The notes below the pieces were generated by a model. That model was not told where the DNA came from. It did no database searches and saw only the letters and a list, made by a program, of their open reading frames with translations. Below, piece after piece: positions 19,802-28,985 of a stretch of 64,000 nucleotides of DNA (the first letter of the stretch is position 1; each line of letters starts with the position of its first letter). Source of the stretch: Halolamina pelagica (GTDB lineage Archaea > Halobacteriota > Halobacteria > Halobacteriales > Haloferacaceae); assembly GCF_001307315.1 (NCBI RefSeq), contig NZ_LGUC01000001.1:1550001-1614000 (forward strand). Direction: 5' to 3'. The position numbers were made by a program, and so were the translations under genes.

Positions 19802-20503
19802 ATGGACGTCGCAATCGTCACCGTCGGCGACGAACTGCTCACCGGCGACACCGAGAACACCAACGCCACCTGGCTCTGTGCGCGCCTCGACGACCGTGGC
19901 GTCACAGTCGAACGCGTGACGACCGTGCCGGACCGCGTCGGCGACATCGCCCGCGTCGTCAACGAGTACCACGCCGAGTACGACGCCGTGCTCGTCACCG
20001 GCGGGCTCGGCCCGACCCACGACGACGTGACGATGGCGGGCGTCGCCGCCGCCTTCGGGCGCGAGGTGGAACGCAGCGACGAGGCCGTCGACTGGCTCCG
20101 GGAGGAGGGGGGCTACGCCAGCGAGGACCTCGTGACCGGCACCGCCGAGCTCCCGGCCGGCTCGCGGCCGCTACACAACACCGAGGGCGTGGCCCCGGGT
20201 GCGGTCGTCGAGTCCTGTTACGTGCTCCCGGGCGTGCCCGCAGAGATGAAGGCGATGTTCGCGACCGTCGCCGACGAGTTCGACGGCGAATCGACGTACA
20301 TCGAGCGCGTCGAGGCCGCCGAGCCCGAGAGTGCGCTGCTCGATCGGCTCAGCGAGGTACAGGACCGATTCGACGTGACGGTCGGCTCCTACCCCGGGGA
20401 GACGGTGACGCTGAAGGTCACCGCGACCGATCCGGAGGAGGCAAAACGCGCAGCCGGGTGGCTGGCCGACCACGTCGACCAACTCGACGAGAACGCGGCG
20501 TAG
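19802..20503 (+). CDS. CinA-like molybdopterin-binding domain protein
   Basis: 233 residues consisting only of the MoCF/CinA N-terminal domain: VAIVTVGDELLTGDTENTNA at the start and VTGGLGPTHDDVTMAGVAAA, the two signatures of the competence/damage-inducible protein A family. In bacteria the equivalent domain of CinA has pyrophosphatase activity on ADP-ribose or NAD-derived compounds and is joined to nicotinamide mononucleotide deamidase, which is lacking here. A nucleotide-cleaning role is inferred from that family. The next same-strand gene codes for an NAD kinase-like protein. Confidence 0.87.
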   Translation: MDVAIVTVGDELLTGDTENTNATWLCARLDDRGVTVERVTTVPDRVGDIARVVNEYHAEYDAVLVTGGLGPTHDDVTMAGVAAAFGREVERSDEAVDWLREEGGYASEDLVTGTAELPAGSRPLHNTEGVAPGAVVESCYVLPGVPAEMKAMFATVADEFDGESTYIERVEAAEPESALLDRLSEVQDRFDVTVGSYPGETVTLKVTATDPEEAKRAAGWLADHVDQLDENAA

Positions 20504-20620
20504 TTAGCGGTAGAACGCGAGCGTCCACGCGACCGTCACCACGATCCCCAGCACGAGCGCGACGGCGCCGGTCAGCGCCGGATCGAGCGACACGCCTTCG
20601 ACTGCCGTAGCCTGAAGCAT
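20504..20620 (-). CDS. 38-residue single-helix membrane protein
   Basis: A short frame from ATG 20620, directly convergent with the CinA-like gene (stops abut at 20503/20504). After a polar start (MLQATAVEGVSLDPA) it has one strong hydrophobic helix, VALVLGIVVTVAWTLAFYR, with a positive end, so a type of small inner-membrane protein is likely. A minus-strand box GCTAAG lies about 26 bases before the ATG, the normal leaderless spacing, which supports expression. No function is known to me. Confidence 0.5.
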   Translation of the reverse strand: MLQATAVEGVSLDPALTGAVALVLGIVVTVAWTLAFYR

Positions 20621-20740
20621 ACGCCTGGCTTCGTCGGTCCGGCGCTTAGCTCTGGTGGTCTCGGGCGTCGACCCCCGGGACGCGGCCGTGCCCGTCGCCG
20701 CCTTCGCGGCCGTTTTCCCGCTCCCGGCCGAAGCGCCTCC

Positions 20741-21805
20741 ATGCACGTTGGCTTCGTCCTGAACCCGATCGCGGGCATGGGTGGCCGCGTCGGGCTGAAA
20801 GGCACCGACGGGAAGGTGGCTGCGGCCCGCGCCCGCGGCGCGGAACCGCGCGCCCCCCAGCGCGCCCAGCGCGCGCTCGACGAACTCCGGGAGCGCCTGC
20901 CGGACGCCGAAATCTCGACCTGGGGCGATCCGATGGGCGAGCAAGAGGTCCGCGCGGCCGGGTACGAGCCGACCGTTCTCGGTCAGCCGGCCGGCGAGGA
21001 GACAGACTCCGAAGACACCCGCGAGGCCGTCGAGGCGTTCGTCGACGCCGGCGTCGACCTCGTCCTCTTCGTCGGCGGCGACGGCACCGCGGCCGACGTG
21101 GCCGAGACGCTCGAGGGGACCGACACGCCGATGCTGGGGATCCCGGCGGGCGTGAAGGTCTACTCCTCGGTGTTCGCGGTCTCGCCGGAGGACGCCGCCT
21201 ACATCGTCGCCTCCTACGAGCGAACGGAGCGACGCGAGGTGATGGACATCGACGAGGACGAGTACCGCGAGGGCGAGGTGAACCCCGAACTCCGCGCGGT
21301 CGCGCGAGTCCCGGTGGGCGAGCAGATGCAGTCCTCGAAGCAGTTGGGCGGAGGAACCGTCGAGGCGCTCGCCGAGGGCGTCGCCGACGACATCCGGGCC
21401 GAACCGGGGAAGACGTACGTTCTCGGCCCCGGCTCCACAGTCGGGACCATCAAGGACGAACTCGGCTTCGAGGCCTCGCCCATCGGCGTCGACGTGTGGC
21501 GCGACGGCGAGGTGCTCGTCAGCGACGCGAGCGAGGGGGAGATCCTGGACGCGCTGGGCGAGGACAACGTCATCGTCGTCTCGCCGATCGGCGGTCAGGG
21601 GTTCGTGTTCGGTCGCGGGAACCCCCAACTGTCGCCCGACGTGATCCGGCAGTGTGACGTGACGATCGTCGCCTCCCGGGCCAAACTTGACGGCGTAAGC
21701 GTGCTGCGGGCGGATACGGACGACCCGGACCTCGACGAGGAGCTGCAGGGCTGGTGGAAAGTCCGCGTCGGGAAGTTCGAGACGCGGATGATGAAGCTCG
21801 TCTGA
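20741..21805 (+). CDS. ATP-NAD kinase family protein
   Basis: 354 residues, belonging to the archaeal/bacterial COG3199 group of predicted polyphosphate/ATP-NAD kinases. The start VGFVLNPIAGMGGRVGLKGTDG and LVLFVGGDGTAADVAE carry the GGDG motif of the NAD/diacylglycerol kinase fold; GIPAGVKVYSSVFAVSP is the second conserved block, and GPGSTVGTIKDELG is near the C terminus. It probably phosphorylates NAD to NADP, but this group is less well studied than NadK, so another substrate is possible. Start ATG 20741 matches the family N terminus. Confidence 0.88.
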   Translation: MHVGFVLNPIAGMGGRVGLKGTDGKVAAARARGAEPRAPQRAQRALDELRERLPDAEISTWGDPMGEQEVRAAGYEPTVLGQPAGEETDSEDTREAVEAFVDAGVDLVLFVGGDGTAADVAETLEGTDTPMLGIPAGVKVYSSVFAVSPEDAAYIVASYERTERREVMDIDEDEYREGEVNPELRAVARVPVGEQMQSSKQLGGGTVEALAEGVADDIRAEPGKTYVLGPGSTVGTIKDELGFEASPIGVDVWRDGEVLVSDASEGEILDALGEDNVIVVSPIGGQGFVFGRGNPQLSPDVIRQCDVTIVASRAKLDGVSVLRADTDDPDLDEELQGWWKVRVGKFETRMMKLV

Positions 21806-21880
21806 GGGTTCGATACTGGTTTATCGCTGACTCGACTACCGGCGCCCGATGACGAACGCCTCGCTGCGGCGGTGGTGGCC

Positions 21881-23088
21881 GTGACCCGCCACACCGTCAC
21901 GACCCTCCTGACAGTCGCGCTGCTCGTCGTCGCCGGCTGTAGCGCGCCCTCCGCGACCCCGAGTCAGCGACGGCGTCACCCACACAGGGATCGACGGAAG
22001 CGCCGGAGGCCACGCAAACACTGACGCCAGCGGGTGAGGTCGCGGTGTACGGCGATCTCCCGGTGAACGCGACGCTGGTCTGGCAGCGCGTGGAGTCGAT
22101 ACTCGGCGGCGAGTACGACCCGCCGGCGGTCTCGGTCCGAGACGGAGCGCTGGAGCCACAGACGGACGATTTCGCTGCCCACCTCGGCCTCGGCGACGGT
22201 GTCGAGACGTTCGACGCTGACCGTGTTCGCGCGAGCTACTCCCAGCGGACGGGCCGGGTCCGTATCTCGCCGGGGAACGGCTCGGTCGCGCAGGTGACCC
22301 GTATCCTCGCCCACGAGTACGTCCACGTGGTCCAGTTCCGGCGCGTCGACGGGAACCGGACGGTGTTCCTCGACCGTGTCTCCGACCGAGAGTCGTTCGG
22401 GATCCAGCGCGCCCTGATCGAGGGCAGCGCAGTCTACCTCGAGGACGCCTACACGCGGCAGTTCTTGGGTTTCTCGGCGATCGAGCGGCGCTGTGGGGAG
22501 TACCGAAACGGCACGCACTACGAGCGGTACGCCGGCCAAGCGTACTGCTTCGGCGGGCAGTACTTCGCGGCGCAGTTGGACTCCCCGGGCGAGGCCTTCT
22601 CGCCGAACACGAGGCTCCCGAACACGACCGAACAGCTGCTCCACCCCGGAACGACGGAGCCGCCGGCGAACCTCACCGTCGTCGACGAGACGCCGACCGA
22701 CTGGTACACGCCCGCCTCGTTCGCCCGCCGTGGCGAACTGTTCGCCCGGACGGTGCTCGGCACCGAACTCCCCGAGGACCGCGCGGCTGAGGCGGCGGCA
22801 GGCTGGGGGAACGACCGGCTCGTGGCCGTCACGGGTGACACCGAGGGCTACGTCTGGGTGCTCCGCTGGGACACCGATGCCGACGCGCGGGAGTTCGAGC
22901 GTGCGTTCGCGGACTACCTCGACGCCCGCGGGAACCGAACCGCCGAGGGCTGGCGCGTCGACGGCGAGTACTACCGACTCGCGACCGTCGACGACCGCAC
23001 GGTCGCCGTCGTCACGGGGAACGAGACGTTCGTCGACGCGGTCTCGGTCGGCGGGGCGGGCGAGAAGGTGGCTGTCGCCGCTGCGTGA
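21881..23088 (+). CDS. Hvo_1808-family surface lipoprotein with HExxH motif
   Basis: About 402 residues. The N terminus (LLTVALLVVAGCSAPSATP) has a signal peptide and lipobox, so it should be a lipid-anchored surface protein, and a Thr/Ser/Glu-rich linker follows. The domain holds ILAHEYVHVVQFRR, an HEYVH sequence like zinc metalloproteases, plus a downstream Glu in LIEGSAVYLEDAY. This matches what I know as the Hvo_1808 family; peptidase activity is inferred. The frame breaks at 21957-21960; adding one C to CCCC joins the signal peptide to ESATASPTQG. I used GTG 21881; an ATG at 21849 is possible if another base is missing. Confidence 0.75.
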
Positions 23089-23094
23089 GGCGAG

Positions 23095-23664
23095 TCAGGC
23101 GCCGTCGAGATCCGTCGCGAAGATATAGATCGCCTCGGGATCACCGAACGACTCTCGGACCGCGTCGAGGTGTGCGGCGTCTCCGTCTCCGGGATCGACG
23201 TAGAGTTTCCGCGTGTCACCCTCGACGCGCTCGTCCATCACCTCGAACCCGGTCTCCGGTTGCGGCCCGTCGACATCGAACCGGACCAGCACGCTCTCTG
23301 GTTCGTAGCCGTTCTCGCCGTAGAAATCGTCGACGTAGCCGCCCGCGGAGCCGAGTGTCACGCGCTCGAAGCCGGCGCCGGCGGCGCGCTCCTCGAAGGC
23401 GTCGAGCAGGGCCGAGCCGATCCCCTGCCGGCGGTGGGATTCGACGACGGAGAGGCCGGCCAGTTCGACCTCGTTCGCGGCGTGGGGGCGCCCGAGTGCG
23501 TGGCCCACGAGTTCGCCGTCGTCGTACGCGCCGACGAGCAGGTCGGAGTGCTCGTCGTGCCACTCGCGGACGGTTTCGAGGGATTCGTCGCGGTCCACGT
23601 AGCGGTTGTGGAGCCGGCGGACCGCGGGGAGGTCGGACCTCTCGACGGTCCGTATCTCGACCAT
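23095..23664 (-). CDS. GNAT family N-acetyltransferase
   Basis: 189 residues with the GNAT fold: MVEIRTVERSDLPAVRRLHN at the N terminus, VELAGLSVVESHRRQGIGSA with the acetyl-CoA binding RRQGIGSALL loop, then YGENGYEPESVLVRFD. The last 50 residues contain a second small domain. Substrate cannot be predicted. The start at 23664 matches the family; the longer upstream frame is not protein-like. Convergent with the lipoprotein gene, with a gap of 6 bases. Confidence 0.85.
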   Translation of the reverse strand: MVEIRTVERSDLPAVRRLHNRYVDRDESLETVREWHDEHSDLLVGAYDDGELVGHALGRPHAANEVELAGLSVVESHRRQGIGSALLDAFEERAAGAGFERVTLGSAGGYVDDFYGENGYEPESVLVRFDVDGPQPETGFEVMDERVEGDTRKLYVDPGDGDAAHLDAVRESFGDPEAIYIFATDLDGA

Positions 23665-23775
23665 GTTCGTGATACCGCGAAGCGGCGGAAAAAGTCGGTG
23701 GCCCCTACACAGCCACGGCGTTCGCTCTGAAAGGGGCGACACCGAGGTCGCCATCGGTCGCGCGCCGTGGCTGGC

Positions 23776-24774
23776 TTAGAACAGCGCTTCGCTCTCGTCG
23801 AGCAGTTCTGCGGGCCCCCCGACCTCCCAGACCTGCGTCTCGACGCCCGTCTCGGCTACCTTCTCCTCGACAACGTCGGCGTAGTCGGCGGTCGTGTTCA
23901 CGTACACCGACGCGCCGGTGTCCGTCGAGAAGTAGACGGGGACGCCCGTCTCCCGGAGCTCCCGCACGGCGTTGAACACGGCGATAGTCTCGGGCTTCCA
24001 GTACACCCAGCCCGACGGGCCGGTCATCGTCGTCGCCGTCAGCGACAGCGAGTCGTGCTCGGCGGTGCCGAAGATCCGGTGGAAGTCGCCCTCCCGCAGC
24101 GCGTCGCGCATCTCGACCAACTGGTCCTGGACGTGCGCCAGGCGTGCGTCGAACATGTGGCTCGCCTCTGCCTCCGTGTGCGCTTCCTCGGTCTCCTTGT
24201 AGGCGGGGACGAGCGCGGTGACGATCCGGAGGTCCTCCTCGGGGTCGAACCCGTCCTCGCCCGTCCCGGTGGCGAGGCGGTGAGAGCGACAGTCCTCGTC
24301 GTTCAGGCCGGCCGAGAGGTCGGAGAAGGCGCCCGTAACCGCACGAGCGGCCGACGAAGATCCCCGGCGGGCGATGGTCGAGATCTCCGGTCGGGTGAGG
24401 TCCATCCCCGCGGCCTCGCTGGCGGCCATCGCCAGCGCCGCGAAGCCGGAGGAGGAGGAACCGAAGCCGACGTTCGAGGGGAAGGAGTTCTCACTCTCGA
24501 CTCGGGCCGCGTGGTCGATGCCCGCGAGCGCGCGAACGTGATCAAGCACGTGGCGGATGCGCTCGGCGCCGCGGCCGTCGACGCCCTCGCCGTCGATGAT
24601 GTACGTGTCGTCGCCGGCGTCGGGCAGGAACTCGACGGTGGTGGTGGTGTTCGACGGCGCCGTACAGACGCTGATCGAGTCGTGGTAGGGGAGCCGAAGC
24701 TCCTCGTCGCGCATCCCGTGGTACTTCACGAGCCCCTGGATGGGGTGGGCCCGCGCGGTGGCTTTGAGCGACAT
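23776..24774 (-). CDS. mvaD: Phosphomevalonate decarboxylase
   Basis: GHMP-kinase-fold enzyme of the haloarchaeal mevalonate route. It decarboxylates mevalonate 5-phosphate to isopentenyl phosphate, which isopentenyl phosphate kinase then turns into IPP for archaeal lipids. 332 residues; seen are MSLKATARAHPIQGLVKYHG, the phosphate loop FPSNVGFGSSSSGFAALA and VYFSTDTGASVYVNT. The assignment as phosphomevalonate, not diphosphomevalonate, decarboxylase rests on the published activity of the Haloferax enzyme. The start at 24774 fits the family better than an upstream ATG at 24843. Confidence 0.92.
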   Translation of the reverse strand: MSLKATARAHPIQGLVKYHGMRDEELRLPYHDSISVCTAPSNTTTTVEFLPDAGDDTYIIDGEGVDGRGAERIRHVLDHVRALAGIDHAARVESENSFPSNVGFGSSSSGFAALAMAASEAAGMDLTRPEISTIARRGSSSAARAVTGAFSDLSAGLNDEDCRSHRLATGTGEDGFDPEEDLRIVTALVPAYKETEEAHTEAEASHMFDARLAHVQDQLVEMRDALREGDFHRIFGTAEHDSLSLTATTMTGPSGWVYWKPETIAVFNAVRELRETGVPVYFSTDTGASVYVNTTADYADVVEEKVAETGVETQVWEVGGPAELLDESEALF

Positions 24775-24867
24775 CTCTGGGCGCAAATGCTCGGCGCCCC
24801 GGGTTAGACGTGTCGGTGCCAGTCGGGCCGCCGCCGGCTTCATTATCGCCCCGGCGGGAGAGGCTCC

Positions 24868-25373
24868 ATGGTCGACCCCCTCGTCGTCGGCGGCGTCGTC
24901 GGTACAGTCGCGCTGCTCGCCTGTAGCGCCTTCTTCTCCAGTTCCGAAACGGCGATCTTCTCGCTCCCCTCGGCCGCCGAAACGACCGGCGACGACGACC
25001 CCGGGAGCGGACGCTAACCGCGCTCCGCGAGGATCCCCACCGGCTGCTCGTGACGCTGCTGGTCGGGAACAACGTGGTCAACGTCGCGATCTCGAGCATC
25101 GTCACCGTGCTGGTCGCCCGCTCGCTCGATCCCGGCCCTGCGGTCGTCGCCGCCACGATACTCACGAGCATGTTGGTCCTCGTTTTCGGCGAGATCGTCC
25201 CGAAAGCGTACGGGTTGGGCAACGCCGCGGAGTGGTCGCTCCGGGTCGCCCCCGTGATCGCTGTCGTCGAGCGGGGGCTCTCGCCGGTGATCACCGTCTT
25301 CGACTGGGTGACCAGCGCGATTACGGAGTGGATCGAAGGCGAGCCCGATATCGAGCGCCCGTACGTTGACTGA
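24868..25373 (+). CDS. DUF21 (CNNM-type) membrane protein without CBS domains
   Basis: About 168 residues: the CNNM/DUF21 transmembrane domain only, beginning with hydrophobic helix 1 (VVGTVALLACSAFFSSSETA, with the SETA motif) and continuing TLLVGNNVVNVAISSIV and LVLVFGEIVPKAYGL. In larger relatives (CorC, CNNM) this domain moves Mg or Na and is joined to CBS and CorC domains; here the CBS part is absent. The frame breaks at 24999-25002; adding one C to CCCC restores DDPRERTLTALREDPHRLL. Transport function is inferred. Confidence 0.8.
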
Positions 25374-25400
25374 GTCCGTTACGAGCCAGGGGAGGGGCGC

Positions 25401-25562
25401 TTAGAAGAGGCCGACGTTGAGTGCCAGCGGCCAGTCGACGCCGCCGAGGGCGAGGAACGCAAGCGAGCCACCGAGCAGCGCGGCGTTCTTGAGGAAGTGG
25501 GTCATCTCGCCCTGTGTGTCCTCGGCGTTCCAGAAGTCGTGCATCAGCGGCGTCGCGACGAC
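25401..25562 (-). pseudogene. C-terminal remnant of a DoxX-family membrane protein
   Basis: Only about 53 codons look like protein: ATPLMHDFWN, GEMTHFLKNAALLGG and a last hydrophobic helix ending LNVGLF. These are the final part of a haloarchaeal DoxX-family protein, normally about 130-140 residues. Upstream of position about 25562 the minus strand loses all resemblance, and the plus strand codes for part of another protein. The N-terminal 80 or so residues are therefore gone, by deletion or by misassembly. Confidence 0.7.
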
Positions 25563-26003
25563 TGCCGGCGCGGTCGTCGGCGCCCTGCTTGCGCCCATCG
25601 TCGAAGATCGATCGTTGGGCGCCACAAACGCCGTTGGGCTCCTGCTCGCTGGAGGAACCTGGGTAGCAGGGGTCGAACTCGGGAGCGTGGTCGTGACGGC
25701 GGCACTGTTCGGGCTTTCCCGGATCCCCGTCGGCGTGTACAACGTCGGCGTCCAGGCGACGATGCAGACTGGCGTCCCCGACGACCGGCTCGGCCGGGTG
25801 ACGGCGACGGTCAGCAGCCTGAGCAACGTCGTCGGCCCGCTGGGGCTCCTCCTCGGTGGCGCTGCCGGTGCCGCTGTTGGCGCACGGGCGGTGCTGCTGG
25901 CCGGCGGCGTCGGTATCGCGCTCACGGGAGTGTTCTGGGCGGTCGTCCCCCGCTGCGGCAGTTCGGCGCGCCGACCGGGGTGCGCCCGGGTGCGTTCGGC
26001 TGA
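25563..26003 (+). pseudogene. C-terminal remnant of an MFS transporter
   Basis: About 147 codons covering the last four to five membrane helices of a major facilitator protein: TAGAVVGALLAPIVEDRSLG, GVYNVGVQATMQTGVPDDRL and a conserved LGRVTATVSSLSNVVGPLG segment, as in bacterial and haloarchaeal drug or unknown-substrate exporters. The first 250 or so residues are missing, replaced at the left by the end of a DoxX gene on the other strand. There is also a frame break at 25947-25951, where one added C restores VVPPLRQFGAP and a stop at 26001-26003. Confidence 0.7.
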
Positions 26004-26033
26004 ATCCCGACGCTGCGGCGACGAACCCCGGCG

Positions 26034-26040
26034 CTTAAAC
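26034..26040 (+). promoter_or_regulatory. TATA box of the TFS gene
   Basis: CTTAAAC is centred 29 bases before the ATG at 26066, the usual haloarchaeal spacing, and lies just after the MFS remnant's stop. Confidence 0.5.
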
Positions 26041-26065
26041 CGGGTGGCCCGCTACGCTGCCGATA

Positions 26066-26389
26066 ATGAAGTTCTGCGACGAGTGCGGCTCGATGATGAA
26101 GGCCGACGGCGACGAGTGGGTCTGTGGCAGCTGTGGCTACACCGAGGCCCGCAACGAAGCCGAGGAGAGCGACATGACCACCCAGCAGGACCAGGAGGAG
26201 AGCGACATCGTCGACATGTCCGACGTGGGCGAGGAGGCGATGGGGCCGACCACCGAGATCCGCTGTCCCGAGTGTGGCAACGACCGCGCGAGCTACGAGA
26301 TGAAGCAGATTCGCTCGGCCGACGAGTCCGAGACGCGGTTCTTTACCTGTACGGAGTGCGGCCACAAGTGGCGCGAGGACGACCACTGA
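26066..26389 (+). CDS. tfs: Transcription factor S (RNA polymerase cleavage factor)
   Basis: Archaeal homologue of TFIIS and RPB9-type subunits; it stimulates RNA cleavage by backtracked RNA polymerase. 107 residues with two zinc ribbons: FCDECGSMM with CGSCGY at the N terminus and IRCPECGN with FTCTECGHKW at the C terminus, joined by an acidic linker. The catalytic acidic pair Asp-Glu is present in the hairpin loop (RSADESETRFF). Length and layout are typical. It probably has its own leaderless promoter. Confidence 0.95.
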   Translation: MKFCDECGSMMKADGDEWVCGSCGYTEARNEAEESDMTTQQDQEESDIVDMSDVGEEAMGPTTEIRCPECGNDRASYEMKQIRSADESETRFFTCTECGHKWREDDH

Positions 26390-26434
26390 GAACGGGTTCG
26401 AGCAGGCTGTACCGAAACCGTCCCGCCGTACTGC

Positions 26435-27166
26435 TTACTCCTTCCGCGCGAACGTCAGGTAGCCAGTGTGCCCGACGCCGGCCGTCGACGGCCGCGTCCC
26501 GCGGTCGCTCACGTCCATCCGACGCTGGATCGTCTCGAACGTCCGGATCTCCGTGAGCCCGTCGCGGGCGGCCTCGACGGTCTCCCGGACCGACTCCACG
26601 AACGGCGAGTAGACGGCGACGAACCCGCCGCTCGTCAGTAACTCCGGCGCCCGTTCGACGACGGCCGCCGAGTCCCCGGTGTCGAGGGTGAGCACGTCGA
26701 AGGGGCCCTCCTCGACGAGTTCGTCGAGCTGCTCGGTCACGTCGCCGGTTCGCACGTCGACGCGGTCGTCGACGCCGCCGAGGGCCATGTTCTCGCGGGC
26801 CACGTCGGCGAACGCCGGATCCGTCTCGTACGTCGTCACCTCGGCGCCGGCCCGGGCGAGGTAGGCCGCGAGCACGCCCGTGCCGGTGCCGGCGTCGAGC
26901 ACGCGGTCGCCGCCGCCGGCGCCGGTGTGGCCCATCACGAGCCCGGCGTCGCGGGGCATCATCGGGGCGCCGGTGCGTTCGAAATGCTCGAAGAGGTCGG
27001 GCCCGCGGAGTTTCTGGGCGACGAATCGCTCGCCCAGGTGGGTCTCCAGTTCGTCGCCGTGGCGCACGTCCTCGGGTACGTCGAGCACGCCCAGGTCGGT
27101 CTGGAGCTCCTCGCCGGGCTGTCGGACGTACTCACGGTCGCCATGAACCAGTAGAACGGCCTCCAC
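26435..27166 (-). CDS. trmI: tRNA (adenine-N1)-methyltransferase, TrmI-type
   Basis: Makes m1A at tRNA position 57/58, which helps thermal and salt stability of the T-loop. About 243 residues: a small N-terminal beta domain (VEAVLLVHGDREYVRQPGEE), then a Rossmann methyltransferase core with DRVLDAGTGTGVLAAYLA, the Glu acceptor loop (TYETDPAFADVA) and DVLTLDTGDSAAV. GTG at 27166 is the only sensible start and lies 4 bases after the stop of the NAC gene, so the two form an operon. MPRDAGLVMGHTGAGG matches the family segment before motif I. Confidence 0.9.
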   Translation of the reverse strand: MEAVLLVHGDREYVRQPGEELQTDLGVLDVPEDVRHGDELETHLGERFVAQKLRGPDLFEHFERTGAPMMPRDAGLVMGHTGAGGGDRVLDAGTGTGVLAAYLARAGAEVTTYETDPAFADVARENMALGGVDDRVDVRTGDVTEQLDELVEEGPFDVLTLDTGDSAAVVERAPELLTSGGFVAVYSPFVESVRETVEAARDGLTEIRTFETIQRRMDVSDRGTRPSTAGVGHTGYLTFARKE

Positions 27167-27170
27167 CGGA

Positions 27171-27554
27171 CTACTCCAGCTGCGAGACGGCCGCGGCGAG
27201 GTCGCCGTCGTTCTCCTCGAGCGCTTCCCGGGCGGTGGACTCGGTGACGCCGGCGCGCTGGGCGACGATCTCCACGTCGGCTTCGGGGATGCCGCCGTCG
27301 TCGGCCGCCGCCTCACCTTCCTCGAGCGCGTCGGCCTCGTCGGCGCCCGTCTCGCGGACGTTGGGCTCGCCGACGATCTGGTACGTCTCCTGCCCCTGGG
27401 CGTCCATCTTGGTGACCTGGGCGCCGTCGAAGTAGAGCTCCTCGTCGCCGGTCCGGATGATCACTTCCTCGGCGTCGAGCTCCTCGACGTCGATCCCCAT
27501 CTGCTTCATCATCTGCTGCATCTTGCGCGGGTTGAGTCCGCCGCCTCCAAACAT
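27171..27554 (-). CDS. nac: Nascent polypeptide-associated complex protein
   Basis: Ribosome-bound chaperone that contacts emerging nascent chains. 127 residues: the N-terminal [20 protein letters not shown] is the archaeal NAC signature, followed by the NAC beta-barrel ([20 protein letters not shown]) and, after an acidic linker, a C-terminal UBA domain ([20 protein letters not shown]). Start ATG 27554 is preferred to an upstream one because the family begins with MFGGG. First gene of the NAC-trmI operon. Confidence 0.94.
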   Translation of the reverse strand: MFGGGGLNPRKMQQMMKQMGIDVEELDAEEVIIRTGDEELYFDGAQVTKMDAQGQETYQIVGEPNVRETGADEADALEEGEAAADDGGIPEADVEIVAQRAGVTESTAREALEENDGDLAAAVSQLE

Positions 27555-27616
27555 AGTTCTCAGTCGGTGGGGCGGCGTCAAAAGCGTGGCGAAGGGGCCC
27601 GAACCACCGGGAATCG

Positions 27617-28045
27617 TTACGCCGACGACTCAGCCTGCCAGCCGCCGGAGTCGATGACGCCGAACAGCTTCCCCCAGTTCTCGTCGTCCTCGCTCTCGGG
27701 GAGCGAGTCGCGGAGCTGGCGGAGATCCGACGGCGGCACCTGCGACGCCACGAGGTCCATAATGACCTGGGCGTGATACGCTGCCTCCTGTCGCTCGACG
27801 TGCTCGACCTCGCTAACCCGGGAGACGAACTCCGCCCAGTCGAACCGCTGGCCGTGTTCGTGGACGGCACCCGTCATGTACCACTTGACCTCCATCGGGA
27901 GCGAGGCCGCCAGATCCTCCGCGTTCCCTTCGGGGATCCGTTGGCCGAGCGCCATCAGCGTCGCCCGCGTCGCCCGAACTGCCTCCCCAGTTCCTGGTAG
28001 CTCGAGTCGGTGCTGGACCTCACCTGTGAATTCATCGAAGTTCAT
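27617..28045 (-). CDS. DUF2267 protein
   Basis: 142 residues, helical and acidic. It begins [20 protein letters not shown] and contains [20 protein letters not shown] and [11 protein letters not shown], the pattern of DUF2267 proteins of bacteria and haloarchaea, which form paired helical repeats of about 65 residues with no known activity. The second repeat starts at [16 protein letters not shown]. It is alone between NAC and the creatininase gene, on its own promoter. Confidence 0.83.
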   Translation of the reverse strand: MNFDEFTGEVQHRLELPGTGEAVRATRATLMALGQRIPEGNAEDLAASLPMEVKWYMTGAVHEHGQRFDWAEFVSRVSEVEHVERQEAAYHAQVIMDLVASQVPPSDLRQLRDSLPESEDDENWGKLFGVIDSGGWQAESSA

Positions 28046-28190
28046 TCATTTCTGATACGCACGCCTCCGTTATAGTTACCCGGGGGATACAGCACGGCGA
28101 AGCCACTCGTCGACCGATTGTGACCGAAAGCGGCCGTGGCCGTTGCCTACGCACGGGAGGTTTTTGCCCCCGGCGAGCCAGCGTTAGGCC

Positions 28191-28981
28191 GTGTATCTCG
28201 CCGATCAAACGTGGCCGGACGTCGCCACCGCCGACACCGGCCCCGTCGCGTTCGTCCCGCTGGGTTCGACCGAACAGCACGGCCCCCACCTGCCGCTCTC
28301 GACCGATCACGTGATCGCGGAGGGGCTGGCCCGCGCGGCCGCCGAGCGAACTGGCTTCCTCTGTACGCCGACCGTCAACATCGGGGTCAGCGACCACCAC
28401 CGACAGTTCCACGGCACGATGTGGGTGTCGCCGTCGTCGTTCCGGGACTACGTCGAGGATCTGACCCGCAACCTCACGTATCACGGAATCGACCGCGTGG
28501 TGTTCGTCAACGCCCACGGCGGGAACGAACAGCATCTCCAGGAGGTCGGCCGCCGCGTGCGCGCCGACGAAACCGCGTTCGCGACGCCGTGGATGTGGGA
28601 CAACTCGATCCCCGACCTCGTCGACGAGCTGTTCGAGACCAACGGCCCCCACGCCGGGCCGAAGGAGACCTCGATGCTGCTACATCTCGATCCGGAGACG
28701 GTCAAGCCCGGACAGTTCGAGGGTGCCCGCGACGGGGGGCTGACTGACCTCGCCAGTTCGGGCCACAGCCGTCACGGCGCACGGATCCACTACGACACGG
28801 TCGAGAACTCCGGCAACGGCGCCTTCGGCGACCCGACCGACGCGACCGCGGAGAAGGGTGAGCGGATCTTCGAGGCGGCTTGTGACGAACTGGTCCAGTT
28901 GGGCGAGTGGCTGGCCGATCAGCGCTTTCGGGACCTGATGCCCCCGAACACGTCGACGCGGCCACCGGGACCGAGCTGTAG
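28191..28981 (+). CDS. Creatininase-family hydrolase
   Basis: About 263 residues. The metal-binding motifs of the creatininase superfamily are visible: PLGSTEQHGPHLPLSTDH, where Glu, His and Asp bind metals, and VFVNAHGGNEQHLQEVGRR. Archaeal members include ArfB (formamide hydrolase of riboflavin/F420 synthesis) and the related MftE peptidase; the substrate here cannot be fixed. The start is GTG 28191. As written the frame runs on to 30212 with nonsense; adding one C to the C5 run at 28941-28945 gives LMPPEHVDAATGTEL and a TAG at 28979-28981, which fits the family length. Confidence 0.87.
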
Positions 28982-28985
28982 GGCC

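Noticed and set aside
20621-21628. A long minus-strand frame continuing upstream of the 38-residue gene
   Set aside because: It covers the NAD kinase-like gene and shows no family. Only the last 38 codons are plausible.
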